Origin: Streptosporangium canum
GTDB taxonomy: Bacteria; Actinomycetota; Actinomycetes; Streptosporangiales; Streptosporangiaceae
Length of the DNA: 63,316 nt
Direction of reading: 5' to 3'
NCBI RefSeq assembly: GCF_900113865.1
Contig: NZ_FOQY01000042.1
Coordinates: forward strand, 1-63,316
Positions 24,685 through 33,321 of this stretch are shown here, piece by piece (positions within the stretch are counted from its first letter, which is position 1; each line of letters starts with the position of its first letter). Below the pieces are notes generated by a model. It was not told the DNA's origin. It saw only the letters and a list, made by a program, of their open reading frames with translations, and searched no databases. The translations under genes were made by a program, and so were the position numbers.

Positions 24685-25731
24685 ATGAAAAGGTCACATG
24701 CCGGGGCTCAGCGGCCCCCGCGTGTTCTTCTGCTGGGCGTCGCGGCGTCGTTGGCCGCCGCCTCCGTCTCCGTCCTCGCCGCCCAGCCGGTCTCCGCCGC
24801 GGAGGCTGCCGAGGCCACCGAGGCGGAGCCGTGCGCGGTGGTGAACGGGGGTTTCGAGGAGCCCGGCGGTCTGCGCGGGCAGGGGCACCTGCGCAAGGAC
24901 GTCCCCGGCTGGCGCACGTCGTCGAGTGACGGTCTCATCGAGATCTGGGGGGCGGGCAACCACGCCGACCCGATGGACTTCACCGTCCCGCCGGACACCG
25001 GCGACCAGTTCGCCGAGCTGAACGGGACCTCGGTGTCCACCCTCTACCAGGACATCCGGACCGTGCCGGGCTCCACGGTCGACTGGAGCCTGGCGCACCG
25101 GGGGCGGACCAGGACCCAGGGCGGCCAGGACGTCATGCGGGTCCGCATCGGGGGCGTCGTGCAGGTTCCGGAGGGGCAGGACTCACCCGACATCGCCGAC
25201 GGCGGCGACACCTGGGGTCACTACGGCGGCAGCTACACCGTCCCCCGGGGACAGCGGGTCACCCGGGTGGAGTTCGTCTCGGTCTCGTCCGGGACGGGAC
25301 GGCCGAGCTACGGCAACTTCCTCGACTCGGTGTCGACCTCCTGCGCGTCGCCGAACCAGCCGCCCACCGCGCCGTACCTGGTGCTGTCCGGATCGGTGGG
25401 ACAGACCCTCGACGGCTCCCTCACCTCGGTGGACCCCGAGGGCGGAGAGGTGACCTACAGCGCGACCACCCCGGTGCCGTGGCTGAACGTGACGGTCCGC
25501 CCCCACGGGACGGTGGTGGCCAGGGCGATCAGGCCGGGTGTCCACCAGGTGCCCGTCAAGGCCTGCGACGAACGGGGCGCGTGCGCCGACGGCAGGGTCG
25601 TCGTCGTGGCCTACCGCCGTACCAGGCCGCTCGCCAGGTCGCTCGCCGACCTGTACCCGATGCAGTCGGCCACGCCGCCGGCGGGCCCCTTCCCCGCCGG
25701 CGCCGTCGGCAAGGACCGCCGGATGCCGTGA
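24685..25731 (+). CDS. secreted protein with a lectin-like domain and an Ig-like domain
   Basis: The 348-residue preprotein has a signal peptide (VLLLGVAASLAAASVSVLAA, then QPVSAAEA). Domain 1 (about 45-225) starts CAVVNGGFEEPGG and has VPGWRTSSSDGLIEIWGAG, FAELNGTSVSTLYQDI and a closing FLDSVSTSC. This is the pattern of DUF642-like or galactose-binding jelly-roll modules. Domain 2 (about 232-315) resembles a cadherin/Ig-like repeat (LVLSGSVGQTLDGSLTSVDP, then VPVKACDERGACADG). It is an extracellular or wall-associated carbohydrate-binding protein by inference. TTTACC (24609) and TACGCT could form a promoter upstream. Confidence 0.75.
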   Translation: MKRSHAGAQRPPRVLLLGVAASLAAASVSVLAAQPVSAAEAAEATEAEPCAVVNGGFEEPGGLRGQGHLRKDVPGWRTSSSDGLIEIWGAGNHADPMDFTVPPDTGDQFAELNGTSVSTLYQDIRTVPGSTVDWSLAHRGRTRTQGGQDVMRVRIGGVVQVPEGQDSPDIADGGDTWGHYGGSYTVPRGQRVTRVEFVSVSSGTGRPSYGNFLDSVSTSCASPNQPPTAPYLVLSGSVGQTLDGSLTSVDPEGGEVTYSATTPVPWLNVTVRPHGTVVARAIRPGVHQVPVKACDERGACADGRVVVVAYRRTRPLARSLADLYPMQSATPPAGPFPAGAVGKDRRMP

Positions 25732-25878
25732 GAACGGACCGCCCGGCCGGGACCGTCCCGGCCCGGCGGTCGCAACGACGGCTCAGAGCTCCCTGAACGC
25801 TCGGACGGGGCTCACCGGAGCGGGACCCGCGAGATGAGATCATCGGGCGCGACCGGCCGGGCGGGATCGACGGCCGGC

Positions 25879-25982
25879 CTCACCGCATCCGGCCGAGGGC
25901 CGACCTCACCGCATCCGGCCGACAGCCGACCTCACCGCATCCGGCCAAGGGCCGGCCTCACCGCATCCGGCCGAGAGCCGCC
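25879..25982. repeat. four 26-bp tandem repeats covering a gene's 3' end
   Basis: CTCACCGCATCCGGCC starts at 25879, 25905, 25931 and 25957, an exact 26-bp period. The fourth unit contains the stop of the large membrane protein (25958-25960), so three extra copies of that gene's last codons and stop lie just beyond it. Confidence 0.85.
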
Positions 25983-28900
25983 CGCAGCCGGCGTACGTCC
26001 CCCAGCCTCGCCTCGTAGGTCGCGCCGACCACGACGAGCAGCAGCCCGCCGGCCGCCATCGGCACCCACCTCGGCACCAGCACGACGACCTGCGCGATCC
26101 ACGGCGCCAGCTCGTGCAGGGCGACGGCGGCCAGGGTCAGGCCACCGAGCAGCGCGGGGGCCTGGAGCCGGAGACGGGCTCCGGCCAGCAGCACGGTCAG
26201 CGAGACCACGCCGAGCAGCAGCGGCCGGACCCAACCGGCGCCGGCGAGCATCGCGATCATGCTGGGGAGCAGGCTGGAGGCGAGGCCGGACCCGTAGGCG
26301 ACCCACGAGGAGGTCTCCCGGCTCCTGGCCCGCCACCAGCCGAACACCAGCAGGACCAGCGAGAACGGCACCGTGTAGGCCTCGACGACGGTGATGTCGG
26401 AGGCGAGCAGCCGCAGCCATGAGGCCACCAGCAGGAAGCCGGTCCCCACGTATCCGGCCCACCGCCGGTCGGGCCGCAGCGCCGTACCGGCCATCAGCAC
26501 GCCGACGACCGCGCAGGCCAGCGCGGCGAGCGGCAGGTCGGCGGCACCGAGCGACAGGCCCACGGCCGCGAGGGCGTACCCGGCCGTCTCCGCGCCGATC
26601 GCGAACACCGCCGTCCTGAACCCGCCCGCCACCGCCGCCGCCAGGCAGGCCACCGCGAGCACGCCGAACGCCGCATGCCGTACCGGCCACTCCAGCGCCA
26701 GCGCGGCGGCGAGAGCCTCCCCGCCGGCGAGCGACGTCGCCAGCGCGGCCCCGGCGATCCGTACGGCCTTCGCCCGGCCGTGGAAGGCGACCAGTCCCGC
26801 GATCACCGCTGTCACCGGCAGCACGACCAGCGTGGCGGGCCTGCTCATGAGCGCCCAGGAGAGCGCGATCGAAGCCGTCCACAGCGCCGCCACACCGCCC
26901 CACGCCCAGTCCGTACGGCTCCGCGCGGCCATCCACGCCGGCGGGCCGAGCCCCGCGACGAACAGCCCCACCTCCAGCCCGTACGGCAGGCCCACCGAGA
27001 CGGGCAGGACCGTCAGCGCCACCGGCCAGGCCGCCACTCCGGCCCTGAGCACGCCTCCGCGCCCGGCTACCTGCCAGGAGAGCAGCACCGCCGCGACCGC
27101 GACGAGAATCGTGATCACGATGAGGAGCGGGTGGCGGCCGCCGGAGGCGGGCAGAGGGGTCCACGGCAGCGCGAGGGGGCGGTAGAACCCGAGGATCTCA
27201 GCGAGGGCGGCATGCACGGGAAGCAGCGCCAGCGTGGCGAGCACGGCTCCCAGCACCAGCCCCGTCACCCTCCGAGGATCATCACCCCCCTGCACGGCGG
27301 GCCCGTCCACAGTGGCCTTCTCCACAGCGGGCCCGTCCACGGCCTCCACAGCGGGCCCGTCCACGGCCTCCACAGCGGGCCCGTCCGCGACGGGCCCGTC
27401 GGCCACAGGCCCGTCGGCCACAGGCCCGTCGGCCACAGGCCCGTCGGCCACGGGCCCCACAGCAGATCCTCCGGCCACCCCGTGCGGCGCGGACACCGCA
27501 GCCGGTCCCCCGGCCGCCTCGCGCGGCGCGGACACCGCAGCCGCGACGGACCATCGGCGGAGGGCGAGGAGACCGGCCGGCAGGGCGCCGATCGCCAGGG
27601 CCAGCGCGAGTCCTTCACCCACCGGCTGCCATCCTGTCCCGACGGACACCGCCCAGATCAGCCCGGTCGCCGACAGTACGGCCATCGCCAGGGCGGCCGC
27701 CGCCGCCCACGGCACCCGGGCGATGAACACCGCCAGGCCGCACGCGGCCAGCAGGACGGCGAGCGCCGCGTACGTGGTGGTCCGTTCGGCGAGCGCGGTG
27801 ACCACCGCCAGCGCGGCGACCGGCCCGGCCGCCAGCGTGAAGGCTCCCGCCCATCGCGGCCGCCGGGCCAGGGTCAGGCAGGCGACGAGCGTGACGGCCA
27901 GAGCCAGCAGGACCGCGAGACCCGCCGCGCGGCTCCAGCCGAACGCGACCGGGGTGACGGCCACCGCGACCGTGCCGACGGCCAGGGCGACCGGCCGCAG
28001 GGACGCGTGTCCCCGGCGGGCCATCGTCACCGAGGCCACCGCCAGCAGTCCCAGCACGACCACCCCCTCGGGGAACGGCGAGATCCACCGGTCTCCGACG
28101 ACCTCGTTGACGCTCGACCAGACGCTGCCCAGCCGGTTGAACGGTGTGAGCAGCGCGGAAGCCACCGCGGGGAGGAACGGAAGCGCGGTGAGCGCGGCCA
28201 GCGTCGCGGCGGAGGCGGCACCGGCCGAGCGGACCCGGGGATCGTTCAGACCGGGCAGACGGAGGGCGGCCACCGCGACGGCCAGCGCCGCGACGGTGTG
28301 CGGGACGGCCCACCAGCCGGCCGGGAGCAGCGGCCAGACCGGGGCGGCCAGACCGGCGGTCAGCGCGAACGCCGCCCCCGCCGTGAGGACCCTGAGCCGG
28401 CCCGTGGCCGTCCGGGGCGCGACGGCCACGCCGATCACGGCGAGCGCGATCAGCAGCGTGCCCTTGATCGAAGCGGTGAACAGGCCGTCGGCGCGGGTGA
28501 AGTCCATCAGCCCCAGGGACGAATCCAGGGATCCGTGGCCCACGCCCAGCGTCCACACCACGCCGAAGCAGAGTCCCACCGTCACCCGGACCCCGGCCCC
28601 ACGCCCCGGCCCGGCACCATCCGGCACTTTCGCGAGCCCCGCCGTACCCGCATCACCCGGCACCGCAGGACCGGTCAGCCCACCACCACCCGGCACCACG
28701 GGGCCCGCCGTACCCGCATCACCCGGCACCGTCGCGGGCTTGTTCCGGCCGTGGCCGAACACCAGGAAGGCGGCGTCTGCCGCCGCGGTCGCCGCGAGAG
28801 CGGCGGTGAACCAGGGGGCCGTCTCGCTCAGGGCCAGCAACGGGAGTGGGAACTGGGCGAGCACGATGGCGACCGGCGGCGGCAGCCTCAGCGGGAGCAA

Positions 28901-29635
28901 CCGCGAGTATCCCGCCACGACGAGCGCGATCAGGGCGATCAGCAGGGCGGCATAGTCGAGCGCGGCGATGCGATCGGCCCCGGCCAGACCGACCCGCCGG
29001 GCCGCGTAGCCGTCGAGGAAGAGCAGGGCGACGCCGAGCACCGCGATGGTCTCGGCGGTGGCGACGAGTTCTCGCTTCACCAGGAGCTTCGGCACGACGA
29101 GGGTCAGCACGGTGATCCCGGCGAGGATCGCGGCCCGCCCGCCGATGCCGATCTGCCCCCAGCTGACCACCGTGAAGACGACGGCCGCGACGGCCAGCAG
29201 CAGACCGCCGAGCACGAGCAGCAGATTCTGCACGGCCTTCGGCGAGAAGTCCCGCCGTGGCGAGGCTGCGGGAGGACCCGGCTGCCCGGGGGCGGGAGCG
29301 GCCGACTGTCCAGGAGCGGGAGGCCCTGCCGGGGCCGGGTGGGGACCCGTTCCGGCAGGGGCGGGCCGTACGCCGGAATCGCTCCCGGCCGGGCGGCCCC
29401 GTTCGGCCCGGAGCAGGTCGAGCAGCCGGCCACGCCGGATCAGGAGATCCGCCTCCCGTGCCCGCAGCCCGGCCAGTGCCCTGTCGAGCTGCCAGAGTTC
29501 GGCGGCCACAGGTCCCCGCAGGGGCAGCGCGCAGTGCGGGCAGCGGTCGTGGGCCCTGACGATGGCCACGCCGCACTCCGGGCAGTTCACTCCCGGTGGG
29601 AGCCCTGAGCCGGGAGGGGGACTCTGATCGCGCAT
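25958..29635 (-). CDS. very large multi-span membrane protein with N-terminal zinc ribbon (SCO7613-like)
   Basis: The 1225-residue protein starts with a zinc ribbon (CPECGVAIVRAHDRCPHC, about residues 18-35) and a short coiled segment (ALAGLRAREADLLIRRGRLL). A Pro/Ala linker is followed by some thirty predicted hydrophobic spans. The layout matches actinobacterial proteins named for the SCO7613 C-terminal domain; the function is unknown. Two extra-membranous loops carry in-frame tandem repeats: VADGP units near 27386-27455 and a duplicated segment near 28637-28732. ATG 29635 places the zinc ribbon at the N-terminus; the open frame further upstream runs into intergenic repeats. Confidence 0.75.
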   Translation of the reverse strand: MRDQSPPPGSGLPPGVNCPECGVAIVRAHDRCPHCALPLRGPVAAELWQLDRALAGLRAREADLLIRRGRLLDLLRAERGRPAGSDSGVRPAPAGTGPHPAPAGPPAPGQSAAPAPGQPGPPAASPRRDFSPKAVQNLLLVLGGLLLAVAAVVFTVVSWGQIGIGGRAAILAGITVLTLVVPKLLVKRELVATAETIAVLGVALLFLDGYAARRVGLAGADRIAALDYAALLIALIALVVAGYSRLLPLRLPPPVAIVLAQFPLPLLALSETAPWFTAALAATAAADAAFLVFGHGRNKPATVPGDAGTAGPVVPGGGGLTGPAVPGDAGTAGLAKVPDGAGPGRGAGVRVTVGLCFGVVWTLGVGHGSLDSSLGLMDFTRADGLFTASIKGTLLIALAVIGVAVAPRTATGRLRVLTAGAAFALTAGLAAPVWPLLPAGWWAVPHTVAALAVAVAALRLPGLNDPRVRSAGAASAATLAALTALPFLPAVASALLTPFNRLGSVWSSVNEVVGDRWISPFPEGVVVLGLLAVASVTMARRGHASLRPVALAVGTVAVAVTPVAFGWSRAAGLAVLLALAVTLVACLTLARRPRWAGAFTLAAGPVAALAVVTALAERTTTYAALAVLLAACGLAVFIARVPWAAAAALAMAVLSATGLIWAVSVGTGWQPVGEGLALALAIGALPAGLLALRRWSVAAAVSAPREAAGGPAAVSAPHGVAGGSAVGPVADGPVADGPVADGPVADGPVADGPAVEAVDGPAVEAVDGPAVEKATVDGPAVQGGDDPRRVTGLVLGAVLATLALLPVHAALAEILGFYRPLALPWTPLPASGGRHPLLIVITILVAVAAVLLSWQVAGRGGVLRAGVAAWPVALTVLPVSVGLPYGLEVGLFVAGLGPPAWMAARSRTDWAWGGVAALWTASIALSWALMSRPATLVVLPVTAVIAGLVAFHGRAKAVRIAGAALATSLAGGEALAAALALEWPVRHAAFGVLAVACLAAAVAGGFRTAVFAIGAETAGYALAAVGLSLGAADLPLAALACAVVGVLMAGTALRPDRRWAGYVGTGFLLVASWLRLLASDITVVEAYTVPFSLVLLVFGWWRARSRETSSWVAYGSGLASSLLPSMIAMLAGAGWVRPLLLGVVSLTVLLAGARLRLQAPALLGGLTLAAVALHELAPWIAQVVVLVPRWVPMAAGGLLLVVVGATYEARLGDVRRLRAALGRMR
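27299..27460 (-). repeat. in-frame tandem repeats in the membrane protein
   Basis: Five 15-bp units encode VADGP and about three longer units encode PAVEAVDG, back to back. Unit number probably changes by slippage without breaking the frame. Confidence 0.8.
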
Positions 29636-29746
29636 GACATGAAGGATGCCGAGCGCGGGTCGCCGTTGGGTTACGGAGTGCTGTCCAGGTCTCCCTACGG
29701 GTACCGCGCCGGCCGGATGCGGCACGGACCGGCTACAACGGATACG

Positions 29747-29850
29747 GCACAGGCCGGAACCGCGCAGGCCGGAGCCGCACAAGCCGGGACCGCGCAGACC
29801 AGAGGCCACACAAGCCGGAACCGCACAAGCCGGGACCGCGCAGGCCAGAG
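29747..29850. repeat. about seven degenerate 15-bp tandem repeats
   Basis: Units of the type GCACAAGCCGGGACC alternate with GCGCAGGCCGGAGCC between two same-strand genes (the gap is 29636-29870). The array lies upstream of the large membrane protein and downstream of the propeller protein stop. It would be non-coding if the chosen start is right. Confidence 0.75.
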
Positions 29851-29870
29851 GTCACACGGGCCGGGGGCGG

Positions 29871-30881
29871 CTAACGGGTGCGGCGGGCGATGAAGGTGAT
29901 CACGCCGGTGGCTCCCGCCGCGACCGCCAGCCAGGCGGCCACGACCGAGCTCGGCACCCCGGCGTCCTCGTCCGCCTTCGTGTCGGCCACCAGCGTGGTG
30001 GCCCCCTCGGAGCTCCGGGCGGCCGTCGGCGTGGGAGCGGGCTTCGGGATCGTCTCCCGGAGGACCTCCGGCGGCAGCGGCACCCGGTAGACCGGGCTGC
30101 CGACCCCTTCGCTGCCGGTCAGCAGCGCCCTGCCGTCGGCCGTGTAGGCGATCGACTCGGCCTGCTCCAGGGGCGGCATCGACACCCGGGCGATCTGGTC
30201 GCCCGGAGCGCGGTAGACGGTGGCGGAGAAGTAGGTGCGGATCACGAAACTCGACCCGTCGGGGGCGTAGGCGGCGTCGGTGGCCATGATGGGCGCGGAG
30301 CCGACCTTGCGCAGGACGTTGACCTTGTCGGTGCGCAGCCGCTTGGGCGCCGCGTAGACCGAGCCGGAGAACTCCTTGCTCACGATGTAGAGCCGCCCGG
30401 TGCGGGGATGCACCATGACACCCTCGGCGTTGTGCCCGCCGTCCTCGTAGCGGAACCGGTAGCGCACGGCGGGCAGCACGGCGTCGCGCAGCGTGGTGGG
30501 CTCCGTCACCTTGTAGACCGAGATGTCGGGCCAGGCGCCGTCGAAGTTGTCGCCGATGTCGGCGAACCAGAGCACCCCCGCCCCGGTCTCCGGGTCCCGG
30601 GACGCGGCCATCCCCTCCCAGTCGCGGGCCGCCGCCCCCTGGAGGGTGAACGTCGCGCGGGTCCGCCCGTTGGAGCCGACGGCGAAGAAGACCGGCCCGG
30701 CCGAACTGTCGTTGTGGGTGTAGTAGACGTTCTTGCGCGTCGGCGAGACCGCCAGCCCGCTCGACTCGGTGATCCGCCTGTCCTTGAAGGTGAAGAAGGG
30801 CGAATCGCCGTCCGCCCACGCTCCGCCCCCCGCGAACACCGCTGCCCCGGCCAGCACGGCCACCGTGATCACGCGGATCAT
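29871..30881 (-). CDS. exported beta-propeller-like protein with C-terminal membrane anchor
   Basis: The 336-residue protein has a signal peptide (MIRVITVAVLAGAAVFAGGG, then AWADG). Repeated blade-like motifs follow (ESSGLAVSPTRKNVYYTHND, DWEGMAASRD, LWFADIGDNFDG, HNAEGVMVHPRTGRLYIVSK, MATDAAYAPDG, AESIAYTADGRALLTGSEG). It ends with a Thr/Pro-rich stalk and a final span (AAWLAVAAGATGVITFIARR). It should display the propeller outside the membrane. ATG 30881 has GGAG at good spacing; an ATG at 30905 adds eight residues before the signal peptide. The function is unknown. Confidence 0.78.
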   Translation of the reverse strand: MIRVITVAVLAGAAVFAGGGAWADGDSPFFTFKDRRITESSGLAVSPTRKNVYYTHNDSSAGPVFFAVGSNGRTRATFTLQGAAARDWEGMAASRDPETGAGVLWFADIGDNFDGAWPDISVYKVTEPTTLRDAVLPAVRYRFRYEDGGHNAEGVMVHPRTGRLYIVSKEFSGSVYAAPKRLRTDKVNVLRKVGSAPIMATDAAYAPDGSSFVIRTYFSATVYRAPGDQIARVSMPPLEQAESIAYTADGRALLTGSEGVGSPVYRVPLPPEVLRETIPKPAPTPTAARSSEGATTLVADTKADEDAGVPSSVVAAWLAVAAGATGVITFIARRTR

Positions 30882-31132
30882 GACATTCTCCGGCCTACTC
30901 CCCATTCAGCCATCATGCCCTGACCGCGGGAGCGGGGGGCGCCGTGGAAGCCCCTTGTCCACATCAAGGTCACCCCCGCATTGCCGAAAGCGGATTTCCG
31001 GAGGCGGAGGCGAAAGGGCACGAAAAGCGGGACGCCGGGGAGAGGGACTCCGCCCGGATTCACCCTTCGGCCACGTCAGGACAGACCGTTGCCGATCAAT
31101 GGACGTCCGGTGGAAGGCACCCGAGGGCGGTG

Positions 31133-31162
31133 CTCGCCTGGAGTGCACTCCAGGTCCATAGG
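31133..31162 (+). promoter_or_regulatory. MerR-type promoter of the aldo/keto reductase gene
   Basis: A perfect 18-bp palindrome, CCTGGAGTGCACTCCAGG (31137-31154), lies between a -35-like CTCGCC (31133) and a -10-like CATAGG (31157), with an 18-bp spacer. A palindrome inside a long spacer is the mark of MerR-activated promoters. The predicted start point is at or next to ATG 31171, so the message may be leaderless. Confidence 0.65.
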
Positions 31163-31170
31163 GTGGACGC

Positions 31171-32139
31171 ATGGATTACACGCAGCTTGGCCGTACCGGC
31201 CTGAAGGTCAGCCGCCTCTGCCTGGGCACGATGAACTTCGGCCCCGTGACCTCGGAAGACGACTCCTTCGCGATCATGGATCACGCCCATGAGCTGGGAA
31301 TCAACTTCTTCGACACAGCCAACGTGTACGGCTGGAAGAAGGGCGAGGGCATCACCGAGAACATCATCGGCCGATGGTTCGCCCAGGGCGGAGGCCGCCG
31401 CGAGAAGACGGTCATCGCCACGAAGCTCTACGGCGACATGGGCGACTGGCCCAACGACGGCCGCCTGTCCGCGCTCAACATCCGCCGCGCCGCCGACGCG
31501 TCGCTGAAGCGGATGCAGACCGACTACATCGACCTGTACCAGGCCCACCACGTCGACCGGAGCACTCCGTTCGAGGAGTTCTGGGAGGCCATGGACATCC
31601 TCAAGCAGCAGGGCAAGATCCTCTATGTCGGGTCGTCCAACTTCGCCGGCTGGCACATCGCCAAGGCCCAGGAGGCCGCGGCCCGGCGCAACAGCCTCGG
31701 CCTGGTCTCCGAGCAGTCCCACTACAACCTGATCGTCCGGGCCCCCGAGCTTGAGGTCATCCCGGCGGCCGAGGACTACGGCCTGGGCCTGATCCCGTGG
31801 AGCCCGCTCGCGGGCGGCCTGCTCGGCGGCATCCTCCGGAAGATCGACAAGGGCCGCTCCGCCTCGGAGAACATGGTCAAGGAGCTGGACAAGCACCGCG
31901 ACAAGATCGAGCAGTACGAGGCGTTCTGCGACGAGCTCGGCGAGGACCCGGCGAACGTGGGCCTGGCCTGGCTGCTCCACCAGAGGGTCGTCACCGCGCC
32001 GATCATCGGTCCGCGCACGCTCGACCAGCTCGACGGCACCACCAGGGCCCTGGAGATCAAGCTGGACGACAAGGCCCTCGCCCGCCTCGACGAGATCTTC
32101 CCCGGATTCAAGACGGCCCCCGAGGAATACGCCTGGTAG
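31171..32139 (+). CDS. aldo/keto reductase
   Basis: This NADPH-dependent oxidoreductase of 322 residues has a TIM barrel. MDYTQLGRTGLKVSRLCLGT opens the first strand, FFDTANVYG carries the catalytic Asp/Tyr, VIATKLYGDMGD the Lys, and YQAHHVD the His; GSSNFAGWHIA and IIGPRTLDQL form cofactor-binding loops. The substrate is unknown. It is preceded by a MerR-type promoter. Its 3' end (from about 31833) has a rearranged second copy at 37781-37868, on the far side of an accessory island. Confidence 0.93.
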   Translation: MDYTQLGRTGLKVSRLCLGTMNFGPVTSEDDSFAIMDHAHELGINFFDTANVYGWKKGEGITENIIGRWFAQGGGRREKTVIATKLYGDMGDWPNDGRLSALNIRRAADASLKRMQTDYIDLYQAHHVDRSTPFEEFWEAMDILKQQGKILYVGSSNFAGWHIAKAQEAAARRNSLGLVSEQSHYNLIVRAPELEVIPAAEDYGLGLIPWSPLAGGLLGGILRKIDKGRSASENMVKELDKHRDKIEQYEAFCDELGEDPANVGLAWLLHQRVVTAPIIGPRTLDQLDGTTRALEIKLDDKALARLDEIFPGFKTAPEEYAW

Positions 32140-32168
32140 CCGAACCGACGAAGCTCTGTAGGCTGTTC

Positions 32169-32195
32169 TTGACAGACAGACCGCGTCTGTCTAAT
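32169..32195 (+). promoter_or_regulatory. TetR-type operator in a promoter with no obvious gene
   Basis: TTGACA (32169-32174) overlaps a perfect palindrome AGACAGAC-CGC-GTCTGTCT (32174-32192), followed by a TCTAAT/TAATTC -10 region. This is the layout of an autoregulated TetR promoter, but a terminator follows at once and no TetR gene is nearby. Confidence 0.6.
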
Positions 32196-32205
32196 TCGCC
32201 GAAGA

Positions 32206-32233
32206 GGCCCCCGGTTTTCAGGGGGCCCTTTGC
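32206..32233 (+). terminator. rho-independent terminator after the AKR gene
   Basis: GGCCCCC (32206-32212), loop, GGGGGCC (32221-32227), then CTTTGCG. It lies 66 bases after the AKR stop and only 10 bases after the orphan promoter's -10 region. Confidence 0.75.
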
Positions 32234-32583
32234 GTTATGGGCCTTAAGCCCCTGGTCGCTCCCTCCCTTCGTCATGTGCGACTCAGAGAGATTGGCGACG
32301 TAGGGAAGCACCTGCAACCAGGGGATATGGCCCTCGGTAGGGCGCGGTATCAGGGCACGCCTGAGGCCGGCCGAGGAAGGGGCTTGTCCTACCAGGGAAG
32401 TCGAGTCGGAGAAGAGCAAGAGCTTCTTTGCGTTGTGCGGCCAAGTCAGCCGAAGGCGAGCATGCGGAAGGCGCTACGGATGGTCATGAGAGGCTTCCGG
32501 TCACAACTGTAGAAGAACTTGTTTGTCAGCAGGACAGCCCACCGACCTTGCAGGAGCGGGGCGCGCTTTTGCGTTGCTCCCGC
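32234..32583. other. gene-poor left part of the island
   Basis: Short frames exist on both strands, but none has a convincing start, composition or family. This stretch lies downstream of the HxD-protein stop and probably holds its 3' untranslated region. I see nothing else definite. Confidence 0.4.
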
Positions 32584-33294
32584 TCAACCCAGCCAGAAGG
32601 CGGCGAGTGACCATGTCTGGGCGCCGCTTGTGGAGCCGTCGTGCGGCGCGAGCTCGGTTGGCGCGATGTATCCCTGGCCGGGCTCCAATCGGATGCGCAA
32701 GCACCGCAGGGGCTGCCCGTCGGCGACGTATTGACGCACGTCGTCGGTGTGCGGGTAGTGCTGCTCCTGGTCCCGGCCGAGCGCCCTGCAGATCTCCAGG
32801 ATGTCCCGGTCACCGACCAGGAGGTAGCGGGTTCCCGGCCCGAAGTTGATGCACAGCCGACGGCGACTATTCTGCCGGACCGGGTACGGCAGCCGATCCC
32901 AGTTGTCCACGTGCAGTCCGATCCTGTAGCTGATCGTCGTGTCCTCGGTGGAGGTGAGCAGCCCGGCCGGGCTGCACGAGGAGACGTGACGCCTGCGTGG
33001 CCAGCGGCCACCCAGCGGGTCGAGAGCGGCTGCGGCGTCCACTCGGGCTTGGAGATCGTCGGAGGTGAAGACCGGCAAATCCTGGCTAACCAGTTCGATC
33101 ATCATGCTGGGTGGGGTGGCGGCGGCGGGCCGGAGACGGTCGGCTTCCGCGCTGCTGAGGGGTATCCAGTCCCCCTGGGGGACGACGGCCACACCGTCGT
33201 CATAGCCCGGCGCGTCGCCCGCCTGCCTGACGTGCCCGATCTCGATGCGTCCCTGGATGTCGCTGAACTGGTCGAACCGCAGCCGTACGCCCAT
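32584..33294 (-). CDS. putative HxD-type oxygenase of the RiPP-like operon
   Basis: This 236-residue protein is of uncertain family. The C-terminal half looks like a cupin/2-oxoglutarate-iron oxygenase core. RIGLHVDNWDRLP gives a His128-x-Asp130 pair, LCINFGPGTRYLLVGD a central strand, and GYIAPTELAPHDGST a possible distal ligand His218. It is last in an operon with the radical SAM and pentapeptide genes (27-base gap). Some cyclophane RiPP clusters encode a 2OG-Fe(II) hydroxylase, so a tailoring role is plausible, but this rests on the HxD...H pattern and context only. GGAGG lies about 7 bases before ATG 33294. Confidence 0.6.
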   Translation of the reverse strand: MGVRLRFDQFSDIQGRIEIGHVRQAGDAPGYDDGVAVVPQGDWIPLSSAEADRLRPAAATPPSMMIELVSQDLPVFTSDDLQARVDAAAALDPLGGRWPRRRHVSSCSPAGLLTSTEDTTISYRIGLHVDNWDRLPYPVRQNSRRRLCINFGPGTRYLLVGDRDILEICRALGRDQEQHYPHTDDVRQYVADGQPLRCLRIRLEPGQGYIAPTELAPHDGSTSGAQTWSLAAFWLG

Positions 33295-33321
33295 GTCTCC
33301 GCCTCCTTGATTGTCGAGGTC

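Noticed and set aside
26675..29608. 977-codon plus-strand frame opposite the large membrane protein
   Set aside because: Arg/Gly/Asp/His-rich antisense frame without domains; the minus strand has a zinc ribbon and regular membrane spans.
31137..31154. Palindrome upstream of the AKR gene as an attachment site for the island
   Set aside because: The island joins at the AKR 3' end, about 1 kb away; the palindrome's place between promoter boxes fits an operator better.
32237..32512. 91-codon frame in the island's left part
   Set aside because: No ribosome site, no family resemblance, and a terminator directly upstream; left as gene-poor DNA.
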